Part shown: piece by piece, positions 1 to 9,907 of the stretch
How the letters are laid out: every line of letters starts with the position of its first letter
Position numbering within the stretch: the first letter of the stretch is position 1
Origin: Tessaracoccus massiliensis
GTDB taxonomy: Bacteria; Actinomycetota; Actinomycetes; Propionibacteriales; Propionibacteriaceae
DNA length: 64,000 nucleotides
Direction: 5' to 3'
Assembly (NCBI RefSeq): GCF_000826065.2
Contig: NZ_LN623541.1
Span: 262,926-326,925 of the forward strand
Position numbers and translations under genes: made by a program
Notes under the pieces: generated by a model
What the model was told of the DNA's origin: nothing
The model's database searches: none
The model's input: the letters and a program-made list of their open reading frames with translations, nothing else

Positions 1-1317
1 GACGCCGTCTACTGCACCAACTCGATCTGCACTCCGTCTCGGGCGACGATCCTGACGGGCACCTACAGCCACATCAACCGGGCCTGCTCGATCTACTCGG
101 AGTTTGATTACCGGGTGCCCACGTTCGCGCAGGTGCTCCAGCAGGCGGGCTACCAGACGGCGTTGTACGGCAAATGGCATCTGGGAGTGACCGAGAAGGC
201 CAACCCCCGGGGCTTCGACGACTGGCTGATCTTTCCCGCGCAGGGCGAGTACAACGATCCGCTGATGTACGGGCCCGAGGGCGAGCGCCGGATCGAGGGC
301 TACGCCACCGACATCATCACGGATCTCAGCCTCGGCTTCCTGGAGCAGGTGGACCGGGACCGCCCGTTCTGCCTGCTGGTCCACCACAAGGCACCGCACC
401 GCCCGTGGGTCCCGCACCCGCGGCACGACGACCTCTATCCCGAGGGCTCCATCCCCGAGCCGGAGACGATGTGGGACACCCACGAGTCGATGAGCCGGGT
501 GGTGCAGGAGGCGCGGATGACGCTCGACGACCTCACGGAGAACGACGTCAAGCAGCCCGTGCCGCAGGAACTGCAGGGAGACGACAAGTGGGAGGAGCGC
601 AGCCGCTGGAAGTACCAGCGCTACATGAGCGACTACCTGCGCACCGTGCAGGCCATCGACGACTCGGTGGGCACCGTCCTCGACTGGCTCGACGACGAGG
701 GCCTGGCCGAGAACACGCTGGTGGTCTACACCTCGGACCAGGGCTTCTTCCTGGGCGACCACGGCTGGTTCGACAAGCGCCTCATGTTCGACGAGTCGCT
801 GACGATGCCCATGTTGGTGCGCTGGCCCGCCGAGATCGATGCGGGCACCCGCGTCGAGGCGATGATCACCAACGTGGATTTCGCCGCCACCTTCCTGGAT
901 GTCTGCGGCGAGGACACCGCGCAACTGCCGCAGCAGCAGGGGCGGAGCTTCCGCGCCCTGCTGCGTGGGGAAGACGTGGAGGGCTGGCCCGAGTCGATGT
1001 ACTACCGCTACTGGGAGCACGACGACCCGGAGCACCACGCGCCCGCCCACTACGGCGTGCGCACCCGGACCCACAAGTTCATCCACTACTACAACGACGG
1101 CCTGGGCACCCCCGGGTCCTCCGGCAGGGTACTGCCCAGCGAGTACGAGTTGTACGACCTGGTGAGTGATCCCACCGAACTCAACAACGTCGCCGACGAT
1201 CCCGCGTACCGTGAGATCCGTGCCGAACTCGAAGCTGAGCTCGCCCGCCTCCAGGATCGCTACGGCGACCGCCCCTACGCCGGGCCGGACACCCCCAGGC
1301 TCGACTGGAGCATCTGA
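1..1317 (+). CDS. Sulfatase, type I (5' end outside window)
   Basis: Hydrolyses sulfate esters, probably on glycans. The frame is open from base 1, so the N-terminus lies upstream; 438 residues are visible. Within the first 14 residues is the signature CTPSR, whose Cys (residue 10 here) is the one converted to formylglycine in the C-type sulfatase family; the next residues match the family pattern. Further on, SDQGFFLGDHGWFDKRLM fits the conserved metal-binding and substrate block, and the tail resembles the C-terminal subdomain of N-acetylglucosamine-6-sulfatase/mucin-desulfating enzymes. It ends 36 nt before the GH20 hexosaminidase on the same strand, so the two are probably co-transcribed and act on the same sulfated amino-sugar glycan. 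Substrate is inferred; family membership is firm. Localisation cannot be judged without the N-terminus. Confidence 0.93.
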   Translation, partial: DAVYCTNSICTPSRATILTGTYSHINRACSIYSEFDYRVPTFAQVLQQAGYQTALYGKWHLGVTEKANPRGFDDWLIFPAQGEYNDPLMYGPEGERRIEGYATDIITDLSLGFLEQVDRDRPFCLLVHHKAPHRPWVPHPRHDDLYPEGSIPEPETMWDTHESMSRVVQEARMTLDDLTENDVKQPVPQELQGDDKWEERSRWKYQRYMSDYLRTVQAIDDSVGTVLDWLDDEGLAENTLVVYTSDQGFFLGDHGWFDKRLMFDESLTMPMLVRWPAEIDAGTRVEAMITNVDFAATFLDVCGEDTAQLPQQQGRSFRALLRGEDVEGWPESMYYRYWEHDDPEHHAPAHYGVRTRTHKFIHYYNDGLGTPGSSGRVLPSEYELYDLVSDPTELNNVADDPAYREIRAELEAELARLQDRYGDRPYAGPDTPRLDWSI

Positions 1318-1353
1318 CGTCACCAACACACTCTCGACTGATTGGACGACACC

Positions 1354-4300
1354 ATGGCCATCACCCGAACTACCAGGAGACGTGGGGTTCGCTTCGCGTC
1401 GGTACTGACCGCCCTGTTACTGCTGACCCCCTTCGTACCGGCACAGACCGCTTCCGCAGAGCCGGTCAACCTCGGGCTGGACCGCCCCGTGCAGTCCTCC
1501 GGACAGGAGGCCGGATTCGCTGCGGAGCGGGCGTTCGACGGCAACATCGGCCCGGAGGATCCCACTCCGCCCGCGGTGCACAACGAGCCCAGCGCATCGC
1601 GCTGGTCGGGCACCGGTGACCCGGCCTGGGTCAGCGTCGATTTCGGCGCGCCCGCCACGCTTGAGAGCGTCCGGATCCGTTGGGGCAACACCTTCGCAAC
1701 CGACTATGCGCTGCTCGGCTCGGTGGACGGTACGACCTTCACGGAGTTGGAGGGCGGCCTGGCAGGCGTGCGCGCCGATTGGACCACCGTCGAGTTGTCC
1801 GAGACCGGCTACCGGCATCTCAAGGTGCAGGTGAACTCCAAGTCGACCCAATGGCCGGTCTCCATCTGGGAGATCCAGGCGCTCGGCACCCTCGACGGCG
1901 AGATCGTCGAGCCGCTGTCGGTCAACGTGATCCCGAAGCCGGCCGTCTCCGTCGCCGGCGACGGGGGCGACCTCACGCTGGACGAGGCCACCGTCGTGGT
2001 GGGCTCCGGTGAAGCTGCGGCCACCGCCGCGCAGTTCGCCGAGGAGGCGCGGCCAGCTACGGGCTTCCCGCTGACCGTTGCCGCCACCGGCACCGCCAAC
2101 GCCATCTCCTTCAAGCTGGACACCAGCCTCGAGCTACCCGGCCTCACCGACGAGCAGTACCGCCTCACGGTGACCTCCGACGGCGTGACCGTCGAGGCCC
2201 CCACCCAGGCCGGCCTGTTCTACGGCGCGCAGACGCTGCTGCAGCTCATGGGCCCGTGGGTCCGCTCGGCTGAGCCCGTCGCCCAGGAATGGACGCTGCC
2301 GGCCGTCGAGATCGAGGACGGCCCCCGCTACCAGTACCGCGGTTTCATGTTCGACGTGTCGCGCAGCTTCGTGCCCGTCGACGAGATCAAGGAAGTGCTC
2401 GACGAGATGTCGGCGCACAAGCTCAACGTGCTGCACTGGCACCTGAGCGACGACCAAGGCTGGCGCATCGCGATCAGCAACGAGGGCAAGGTGGAGGGCG
2501 ACCCCATCGACTACTCGCTGCTGGCGCTGCGCTCCGGCGCCACCGCCGTCGCCACCACGCAGTGGACCGACCTCCCGGGCCGCACCGGCTTCTACGACGC
2601 CGACGAGTTCGCCGAGATCATCGCCTACGCCGACGAGCGGCACATCGCCGTCGTCCCCGAGATCGACGGCCCGGCCCACTCCAACGCGATCCTGCACGCC
2701 ATCCCCGAGCTCAACTCCGAGGGCAGCTACCCGCGCCTGACCGAGGGCCAGACGGTGGCGCCGCCCATCACCAACACCAGCGTGGGCGAGTCCAGCCTGG
2801 ATGCGGGCAACGAACTGACCTACACGTTCATGCGTCACGTGTTCAAGCAGCTCATCGAGGACAACGCCACCCTGGTCAACGGTGAGCGCTACTTCCACAT
2901 CGGCGGCGACGAGTCGCACAACACCTCTGATGCCGCCTACCGCACTTACATGGAGCGCACCACCGGCATCGTTGAAGACTTGGGCGCCATCCCCATGGCG
3001 TGGAACGAGGCGTTCAACCAGGCTCCCGAGCAGATGCCTGACGGTTCGGTCATCCACCACTGGGTGGGCGGCGTGAGCGCCACGGCCCGCACCCTGATCA
3101 ACACCCGCGATATGAAGATCGTCATGTCGCCGGCCGGCAACGCCTACCTGCCTCAGGTCCCCGGCCCCGGCATCCTCGGTCCCGCGTGGGCCTGCGGTGG
3201 CGGCGGCTGCGGCATCAACCAGTTCTACAACTGGAACCCCACTGCGCAGGCCGGCGTCGCCGAGGCCTCGGTGCTGGGTGTTTCCGCCGCCATCTGGCAG
3301 GAGCACATCCGCAGCCTGAACTCGCTGGAGTACCTCATGTACCCCCGCCTGATGGCCACCGCCGAGGTGGGGTGGACTCCCCAGGGAGAGCGCACCATCG
3401 CTGATTTCCGTGAACGTCTCACCACCCTGGGCACCGCCCTGACGGTGGAGGGCCGCAACTTCTTCCCGTCGGACGGCACCTGGGAACTCGACGTCCGCGG
3501 CGCGGTACTTCCCGAGCTGGCCGAGGACGAGGCGCCGGGTGTGGTGGGCTGGGCCTCGCTGCCCAACGCCACCGATGCCGATGTCAGCGCCACCCTCGAG
3601 ATCGGCGGCGAGACCATCACGCTCGACGCCACCGCTGAGCGGATCTACAAGGATGGCGTGGGCGCCAAGTTCGACGACCGTCAGGTCAACTCGATCTTCG
3701 TGCTCACCACCGACGAGGCTCTCCCCGTCGGTGAACACACCGCCACCATCACGGTCACGGGCAAGGGCGCCACCAAGACGGCGCAGCTGCCCATCACGGT
3801 GGCCGCTGCCAATGAGGCTCCCACCCTCGCCACCCTGGGCAACGCCGTCTTCCAGGCGGGTGCCGCTGTCTCGATCCAGGTGGTCGCCACCGATCCCGAC
3901 GGCGACGCCCTCACCTATTCCGCTGACGGCCTGCCCGCTGGGCTGGCCATCGATGGGGCCACCGGCCTGATCTCCGGCACCACCGACGCGGTGGGCGACC
4001 ACACCGTCACCGTGACCGTCGATGACGGCAACGGCGGCACCGCCACCCGCAGCTTCACGCTGACGGTGACGACGAAGCCCACCCCGACGGAACCGACCGA
4101 CGAGCCGACCGCAGACCCCACGGACGACCCCACGCAGCAGCCCACGACGCCTCCTGTGAAGAAGTACGTCCGCACGGCGCCGTACACCCTGGCCGGGCTG
4201 CACCGGAACCTCAACGGTCGTGACTGGAACACCACCTGCGAGCCCTACTCGCAGACCGAGCGGTGCCGCACCGACATCTGGGCCACCATCGTGGTGATCG

Positions 4301-4593
4301 AGAACGGTCAGTTCGTCCGCAAGGACGGCTGGGCGTTTAACAACCTCACCTACCTGCCCTACATGACCCGCGAGGCCTGGGGCGCCAACCCCCTCGCCAA
4401 CACCGGCGAATGGGCCGCCACCACGGACCAGCGCCAGTGGAAGACCGAATGCGACACCGCTCGCACCGGCCGCAACGGCTGCCGCTCCTACACGTTCGTG
4501 ACGGTCTACAAGGCCACCGCGAAGCCCGAGGGCGGCTACGTGTTCTCGCAGAACAACGAGTGGATGTTCAACAACATCGTGATGTTCGAGTAG
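1354..4593 (+). CDS. Secreted GH20 beta-N-acetylhexosaminidase, multidomain
   Basis: Removes terminal beta-linked N-acetylglucosamine/galactosamine from glycans outside the cell. It has 1079 residues from the ATG at 1354; a TTG 12 nt upstream is possible but has no better ribosome site. Order: Sec signal peptide (1-35, cleavage after ASA), F5/8 type C/CBM32-like domain (about 45-175), GH20 N-terminal domain (185-310), GH20 barrel (318-690) with HWHLSDDQGW and the catalytic pair in HIGGDE (D519, E520), two Ig/cadherin-like domains (700-890), a Pro/Thr/Asp linker (900-930) and a C-terminal domain with four Cys (940-1079). That last domain is shared with the secreted protein at 59774-61453. There is no sortase motif and no C-terminal membrane helix. 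A TTA leucine codon lies in the signal peptide at 1417-1419, rare in this GC-rich DNA. It follows the sulfatase closely. Confidence 0.95.
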   Translation: MAITRTTRRRGVRFASVLTALLLLTPFVPAQTASAEPVNLGLDRPVQSSGQEAGFAAERAFDGNIGPEDPTPPAVHNEPSASRWSGTGDPAWVSVDFGAPATLESVRIRWGNTFATDYALLGSVDGTTFTELEGGLAGVRADWTTVELSETGYRHLKVQVNSKSTQWPVSIWEIQALGTLDGEIVEPLSVNVIPKPAVSVAGDGGDLTLDEATVVVGSGEAAATAAQFAEEARPATGFPLTVAATGTANAISFKLDTSLELPGLTDEQYRLTVTSDGVTVEAPTQAGLFYGAQTLLQLMGPWVRSAEPVAQEWTLPAVEIEDGPRYQYRGFMFDVSRSFVPVDEIKEVLDEMSAHKLNVLHWHLSDDQGWRIAISNEGKVEGDPIDYSLLALRSGATAVATTQWTDLPGRTGFYDADEFAEIIAYADERHIAVVPEIDGPAHSNAILHAIPELNSEGSYPRLTEGQTVAPPITNTSVGESSLDAGNELTYTFMRHVFKQLIEDNATLVNGERYFHIGGDESHNTSDAAYRTYMERTTGIVEDLGAIPMAWNEAFNQAPEQMPDGSVIHHWVGGVSATARTLINTRDMKIVMSPAGNAYLPQVPGPGILGPAWACGGGGCGINQFYNWNPTAQAGVAEASVLGVSAAIWQEHIRSLNSLEYLMYPRLMATAEVGWTPQGERTIADFRERLTTLGTALTVEGRNFFPSDGTWELDVRGAVLPELAEDEAPGVVGWASLPNATDADVSATLEIGGETITLDATAERIYKDGVGAKFDDRQVNSIFVLTTDEALPVGEHTATITVTGKGATKTAQLPITVAAANEAPTLATLGNAVFQAGAAVSIQVVATDPDGDALTYSADGLPAGLAIDGATGLISGTTDAVGDHTVTVTVDDGNGGTATRSFTLTVTTKPTPTEPTDEPTADPTDDPTQQPTTPPVKKYVRTAPYTLAGLHRNLNGRDWNTTCEPYSQTERCRTDIWATIVVIENGQFVRKDGWAFNNLTYLPYMTREAWGANPLANTGEWAATTDQRQWKTECDTARTGRNGCRSYTFVTVYKATAKPEGGYVFSQNNEWMFNNIVMFE

Positions 4594-4627
4594 TTGGCCC
4601 CTGAGCGTCGCGCCCCGCGCGGCGACG

Positions 4628-4698
4628 AAGGGCCCCCGCAGCATGACTATGACCTTGACCCCAGGGGTTAGGGTGTCAGATCGGCTGCGGGGGCCCTT
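4628..4698. terminator. Long bidirectional terminator-like hairpin
   Basis: A perfect 15-bp outer stem (4628-4642 with 4684-4698, AAGGGCCCCCGCAGC and its complement) encloses a second stem (4651-4662 with 4664-4677) that pairs with G-U wobbles. The right arm runs into CCCTTTACTT. It lies 34 nt after the GH20 stop codon and faces the convergent permease gene. Confidence 0.65.
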
Positions 4699-4985
4699 TA
4701 CTTCGACCTGTCCGGCGCTTCGCGCTGGGACAGGCTCAGCACAAGCGTCGTCCGCTGGCTCACAAGCTCGCAGGCGAACGCTCAAGGACCAGCGGAACGT
4801 GAAGGAGTGGCCGGGGTCGGGGGTACGCAAGTGCTTCTCCGGCACCGGACCCCACCCAGGTCCCTAGTTGCCCGACAACGCCACGTAACAGCAACGCACC
4901 CCGACACCGGACGCTCCGGCAACCGGGCCAGCAACGGTTTCGGGGTCGAGTTCAGGCCGCGCAGAAGCGCTGAAGCCGAGGGTGG

Positions 4986-5078
4986 GGGATGAAGGACGCG
5001 AGTTTCGAGGCCACGCCGGGACGCGACAGCTGAGCGTCGCCGTCCACGCGTACGGGCAACACTCGCGTCCTTCATCCC
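4986..5078. repeat. Perfect 18-bp inverted repeat
   Basis: The 18 bases at 4986-5003 (GGGATGAAGGACGCGAGT) recur as exact reverse complement at 5061-5078, separated by 57 nt with no obvious gene. It may be a terminator for the minus-strand permease operon or the ends of a miniature element; the sequence alone does not decide. Confidence 0.6.
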
Positions 5079-5169
5079 TCATCCTCGGCGGCGCACACCC
5101 GATATGGTTGAGGTGTCGGATCGGCTTCGGTGCCTTCGTCGCCGCGCGGCGCGCGACGCTCAGAGACCG

Positions 5170-6522
5170 TTACTCGGCGCGGATGGCGGCCAGGGGGCTG
5201 AGCTTCATCGCCCGCTGCGCGGGGATCATCCCGGCCAGGGTGCCGATCAACGTCGCGAAGGCGACGGCGCCCACCATCAACCACAGCGGGATCACCGACA
5301 GTTGCCCGGCACCACCGCCCACGTCGCCCATCGCGGACCCCAGGGTCGCGTTGAGTACCGCGGACACGGCCAGGGAGAGCAGCAGGCCCAGCACGCCGCC
5401 CCAGAAGCCGATGGTGGCCGACTCGATGAGGAACATCTTGCGGATGTCGCCCAGCGCCGCTCCCATCACCTTCATGATGCCGATCTCCTTGGTGCGCTCA
5501 TAGACGCTCATCATCATGGTGTTGGCGATGCCGATGGCCGCCACAAGCAGCGAGATGAAGCCGATGCCGCCGAACACGGCCTGGATCATGACGGCCTGTC
5601 CCTGGGCCTGCCGGATCCACTCCACCTCGGCGGAGGCCTGGATGCCCTGCTCACGCAGGGTATTGAGCATCGCCTCGGCGGCCTCGGGATCCTCCGTGAG
5701 CACGCGGAACTCGCTGTAGATGAACTCCTTACCCAACGGCTTCCCATCGGAGGTGGCCGGCTGGTTGGGCAGCGCCTTCCCGGGCAGCGCCTTCTGCATC
5801 CATGTGATCAAAGCGTCGAGGTCCGCCCACACCATCATCGAGTTGGGCCCCCACTGGTCCTCGTTCTCGTTGTACAGCTCACCGACGATGGGGAGGATGT
5901 GCCGCTTGGCCGGCTTCGGTGGCGCCGAGGGATCATCGCCCTCGCCGCCACCGTCGAGGGGAACGGGCCCGTACTCGCCCCAGCTCGTCAGGGTGCCGAA
6001 TACGGTCTGGGTGCGGAAGTCCACCTCAAGGGGCATGCCGGTGTTCTCGTCCCAGAATTGGGAGGCCAACATGTCGCCGAGCAGCAGGCCGAAGGTGCCT
6101 CTGCGGGGTAGTTCGCCCCACGCCAGGGGCAGGTCCATGTGCGGAAACGCCTCGGCGGGCAGGCCTGTGACGGACATGTTCATGCTGGAGCCGCCGATGC
6201 TGAACTCCATCTCCGCGCTGTAGACGGGCCACACCGCCTGGGCGCCGGGCACCGCCTCCAGGTAGGTCTTGAAGGCGTCGTTCATCTTGGTGGGCATGCC
6301 GGGCGTGGCCTGTTCCGGCGCCGCCGGCCCGTGGACGGAGACCTGCCTCAGGTTGATGTTCTGGAACTGGGAGGTGAAGCTCGACGACAGCCCCACCCCC
6401 AGCGACACCATCACGATGACGGCGGTGGTGCCGATGAGCACCCCGAGCACGGTCAGCGACGTGCGGAACAACCGCTGTCGCAGGCTCGCGAAGCTTGTCG
6501 CGAGAAGGTCGGACCAGCGCAT
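5170..6522 (-). CDS. ABC transporter permease, MacB/FtsX type
   Basis: Membrane component of a MacB-like ABC system, 450 residues, the usual length for the family. Residues 1-45 contain the MacB-type cytoplasmic lead and first membrane helix. An extracytoplasmic MacB_PCD-like domain (about 50-315) follows, then the FtsX domain with three helices (about 320-445) including the ERTKEIGIMKVMGA segment typical of the family. It starts 4 nt after the stop codon of the membrane-anchored CARDB-like gene (7624-6527), which itself overlaps the ATPase gene, so the three form one operon. MacB-like systems use mechanotransmission to move substrates outside the membrane or to signal, rather than classical import. 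The substrate is unknown. Confidence 0.93.
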   Translation of the reverse strand: MRWSDLLATSFASLRQRLFRTSLTVLGVLIGTTAVIVMVSLGVGLSSSFTSQFQNINLRQVSVHGPAAPEQATPGMPTKMNDAFKTYLEAVPGAQAVWPVYSAEMEFSIGGSSMNMSVTGLPAEAFPHMDLPLAWGELPRRGTFGLLLGDMLASQFWDENTGMPLEVDFRTQTVFGTLTSWGEYGPVPLDGGGEGDDPSAPPKPAKRHILPIVGELYNENEDQWGPNSMMVWADLDALITWMQKALPGKALPNQPATSDGKPLGKEFIYSEFRVLTEDPEAAEAMLNTLREQGIQASAEVEWIRQAQGQAVMIQAVFGGIGFISLLVAAIGIANTMMMSVYERTKEIGIMKVMGAALGDIRKMFLIESATIGFWGGVLGLLLSLAVSAVLNATLGSAMGDVGGGAGQLSVIPLWLMVGAVAFATLIGTLAGMIPAQRAMKLSPLAAIRAE

Positions 6523-6526
6523 GGGC

Positions 6527-7620
6527 TCAGCGCGCGTCGGGGCCGATGAGGGGCTCGCCGAGCGCGGCGAGCGACTCCATGTCTTCGGCCTCGGCCCTCC
6601 TGCGGCGGCGACGGCGCACGAGCAGCGCCACGATCAGCAGGAGCAGCAGGCCTGCGCCCACGAGCACGGGCACCAGCGGGAAGGCCGCGCCCGGTTCCTC
6701 CACCGGCCCCTCCTGGTACGCGCCCGGCTCCTCCATGGGCATGGGCGCGTTGACGGCCACCTCGACGGTCTTGTCCATGGTGCTGACATTGCCCTCCACG
6801 TCCTCATAGGACACGGTGACGGTGACCGGGCCGGTGCCCTCCTCCATCGCCTGGATGGTCATGTCCACGGCCCCGGAGGTGCCGGGATCGATGGTGCCGA
6901 TGAACACCTCGGGTGCCGACACCGGCTGGCCCTCGGCGACGGTGGCCTTGGCGTTGTAGAGCTTGGTCTTGCCCTGGTTGAAGATGTTGAAGGTCAGTGA
7001 CGCCTCCTGCCCCGTGGTGAGCTGCTGCGGGTTCAGTTGCGGCACCGAGGCGTCGGCGCGGATGTTGTGCTTGACCTGGATGGCCACCACCTCCTGCGCG
7101 GAGTAGGCGTTGGCGTCGGTGTCCTCGTACTCGATGCTGATGGTCAGCTGATAGGGCCGCTCCTCCAGCGACGGCAGCGAGTGGAAGTTCATGGTGCCGG
7201 TCTCGATCTGATCGGCGCCGATGCGGTTGATGAACATCGACGATGAGCCGTTGGCCGGCAGGAACGCCGCGTCGGAACTGAGCGTCACCTTCATGTTCTG
7301 CACCCGGGTGCGACGCGACGTGTTGTGCAGCGTGAACGTGACCTGGAAGTCCTCCCCTGCCTGCACCTCCGCAGGGTTGCTGGTGAAGCCGGAGAGGATC
7401 ACCCGCGGGGTCGAGACGCCGGGGATGGCCGGGGACGAGCCGGGATCGGCGGCCGCGCCTCCGCTGCCGGGCGCCGCGCCCGGCTCCGCGGCGCCGGGGT
7501 CGGCCGTGCCGTCGCCGAGGACCCCGCCGTCGGTGGCGGGATCGCCGGCCGCGCTGGCCAGCGGGATGAGGCTCAGGCTGAACACCGTCATGAGCACGAT
7601 CATCAGGCGGTGGAGGTTCT

Positions 7621-7624
<4 letters not shown>
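6527..7624 (-). CDS. Membrane-anchored CARDB/COG1361-like protein of the ABC operon
   Basis: 365 residues, secreted and then anchored. Residues 1-26 form a Sec signal peptide (SLIPLASA), followed by an Ala/Gly/Pro/Asp-rich spacer (27-70) and two beta-sandwich segments (about 75-190 and 195-310) resembling CARDB/NEW3-like domains of COG1361 proteins. A single membrane helix (about 330-350, VPVLVGAGLLLLLIVALLV) is followed at once by eight Arg and a short acidic cytoplasmic tail. The start is the ATG at 7624, which overlaps the stop codon of the upstream ATPase by 4 nt (ATGA). COG1361-type proteins are often found beside MacB-like ATPase/permease pairs; here it sits between them and is probably their extracellular partner. 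Function otherwise unknown. Confidence 0.85.
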
Positions 7625-8394
<770 letters not shown>

Positions 8395-8636
8395 GGACAC
8401 CTCCTCGCGGCTCGTGAGCGACTGTCGCTTGCGAGAAAGATAGCCGTCCCGGCTCCCTGCAGGATGGGTGTTCGCCCGGGTCATGAAAGGTATGGACGAA
8501 GGTCGGAGCCGCCATGGTCCCAGGTCTGACGTGGAGGGCGGCTACCCCCGCGACACGCAGTCAACATGACGTGACCCTCTCCGGAGGTTTATCGTGGGAC
8601 CGGCGGCCCAAAGGTCGCTGATGCGGGAGGAACGCC

Positions 8637-9260
8637 ATGCGGCAGACGAACCAGTTGACGGATCTTGAATTTGAATCCAGCAGGGTCAAGGTGAGCGATT
8701 GGGACCTCCGCATTCCCATAGCCCCGAAGGCCGGCCCGTTCTGCCAACTCGAGGTGGAAACCATCCCCGGCGCCACCCCCGGAGTCTTCGCCTGGGTGGT
8801 CACCGACAAGGTGATCTTCGTGGGCCATACCGATGACCTGTCGTTGGTCGCGCACCAGCGCGGCGACTTCACCTCCGTCACCGCCTCCACCACCGACGAG
8901 GGTGCGGCCAAGATCAACAACCTGATGAACGCGGCGTACAAGGCGGAGCACCGCGTCTCCTTCTGGTGGCGGCCCGAGACGTCCGCCGAGGACGCGGCCG
9001 AGGTGGCCGAGCAGCTGATCGCCGAGTTCGACCCGATGGGCAACAAGCTCACCCGCCCCAAGGCCACGCGCGTGGCCGCGGAGCCCGCCGCGCCGTCGGC
9101 CACCGCCCCGAAGACGGCCCCGAAACCCAAACTGGTCAAGCCGCGCACATACGATGCCGAGCGCGTCACTCCGAAGAACCTCATCTGCCCGTCGTGCTTC
9201 ATCCAGGTGCCGCTGGCCTCCGGTTGGTGCGACGACTGCGAGATCAAGGTCGCGGTCTGA
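8637..9260 (+). CDS. Hypothetical protein, possible GIY-YIG-like domain plus zinc ribbon
   Basis: 207 residues, preceded by GGAGG 6 nt before the ATG. Residues 40-70 read GVFAW...IFVGHTDD, spaced like the GIY and YIG elements of GIY-YIG nucleases, and a later ...NAAYKAEHRVSFWWRPE segment resembles the position of the catalytic Glu. The conserved Arg expected after YIG is not evident, so activity is doubtful. Residues 130-165 form an Ala/Pro/Lys-rich linker. The C-terminus has CPSC...CDDC, a likely zinc ribbon. The combination suggests a nucleic-acid-associated protein. The gene stands alone between divergent and co-directional neighbours. The assignment rests on motif spacing only and could be wrong. 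Confidence 0.6.
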   Translation: MRQTNQLTDLEFESSRVKVSDWDLRIPIAPKAGPFCQLEVETIPGATPGVFAWVVTDKVIFVGHTDDLSLVAHQRGDFTSVTASTTDEGAAKINNLMNAAYKAEHRVSFWWRPETSAEDAAEVAEQLIAEFDPMGNKLTRPKATRVAAEPAAPSATAPKTAPKPKLVKPRTYDAERVTPKNLICPSCFIQVPLASGWCDDCEIKVAV

Positions 9261-9316
9261 GGCCAACCTGCAGTTGACAGTGCGTTAGCCTGGGTCCACG
9301 GCGACAGGAGCGGCAC

Positions 9317-9754
9317 ATGGAGATTCTCTTCACCACCAACAACGAGTTCGGGCAGGCCGTCTTCGCCCGCCGGGATGAGGCGCACACGGTGGCGCGCATC
9401 CGCCGCGCGCTGAACAACGCCACCACCTGGGGCGAGTTCAAAGACCTCATGGATCCGTTCGAGTACCAGTACCTCGTGGAGAAGAACCTCGGCCGCACGC
9501 TCGACGAGATCGACCCGGACGAAGCCTTCAACGCCGACGCGATCCCCGGCGTCGCGGACCGCTACTACCCCACCTGGCTGCAGGCGCGGATGCTGGAGTG
9601 GTTCCCCAAGTCGTTGATCCTCAAGTACGACGGCTCCATCACCTCGCTGAAGGGCGACGCGCTGGTGCTGCCCGGCGAGTACGCCGAGGATGTCGCCGAG
9701 GATCTGCGCTCCGAGGGCTACACCGTCGCCAGGACGGACCTGGCCTTCCTCTGA
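9317..9754 (+). CDS. Conserved hypothetical protein, 145 aa
   Basis: Soluble, acidic protein of 145 residues with no signal peptide or membrane helix. The start at 9317 has AGGAG about 6 nt upstream, and a TAGCCT -10-like hexamer lies at 9288-9293, giving a short leader of roughly 15-20 nt. No catalytic motif is recognisable. The sequence is Trp/Tyr/Phe-rich in the middle (RYYPTWLQARMLEWFPK) and ends with a beta-rich segment. It lies 56 nt after the putative GIY-YIG gene on the same strand. I do not recognise the family. Confidence 0.7.
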   Translation: MEILFTTNNEFGQAVFARRDEAHTVARIRRALNNATTWGEFKDLMDPFEYQYLVEKNLGRTLDEIDPDEAFNADAIPGVADRYYPTWLQARMLEWFPKSLILKYDGSITSLKGDALVLPGEYAEDVAEDLRSEGYTVARTDLAFL

Positions 9755-9816
9755 GCCGCCCCGTCAGTGGATCGAGGCGTCTGCGGAAGCCGTCGACCAG
9801 TCGGAGAACGGGTTGG

Positions 9817-9906
9817 TCACCACGCGAGCAGGTCACCGCCTTCCTCGCGCACCGCCGCGGGGATCCTCGTCCAGGTGCCATCGGCCCAGTTCAGGTGGCG
9901 TGTCAT
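9817..9906 (-). pseudogene. Short remnant, possible DUF1349-type N-terminus
   Basis: Directly after the thioredoxin-domain gene (1-nt gap) a 29-codon frame starts with ATG at 9906 and encodes WADGTWTRIPAAVREEGGD before a stop. This resembles the first residues of DUF1349 (concanavalin-like) proteins, which normally run to about 180-200 residues. The rest of such a gene is absent, so it may be a deletion remnant. Very short, hence tentative. Confidence 0.3.
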
Positions 9907-9907
9907 G

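Larger units (their letters stand above)
4594..5169. repeat. Gene-free mosaic of palindromic repeats between convergent genes
   Basis: No credible gene is present in this 576 bp gap between the ends of the GH20 gene and the ABC permease. It holds several related inverted-repeat units: a CTGAGCGTCGCG...GACGAAGG unit at 4598-4632, a long hairpin at 4628-4698, a reversed unit at 4745-4783, a segment at 4781-4816 repeated at 30789-30824, a perfect 18-bp inverted pair at 4986-5003/5061-5078, and a reversed copy of the first unit at 5131-5163. The block at 4670-4705 also resembles 5110-5140. Likely roles are bidirectional termination and/or non-autonomous repeat elements. Confidence 0.7.

Noticed and set aside
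2134-4845. A very long open frame antisense to the GH20 gene
   Set aside because: Composition is Gly/Val/His/Arg-rich without domain pattern; it exists because the sense gene avoids certain codons at high GC. The sense strand has clear domains.
4678-4868. Small frames in the gap between GH20 and the permease
   Set aside because: They overlap inverted repeats and have no ribosome site or sensible composition.
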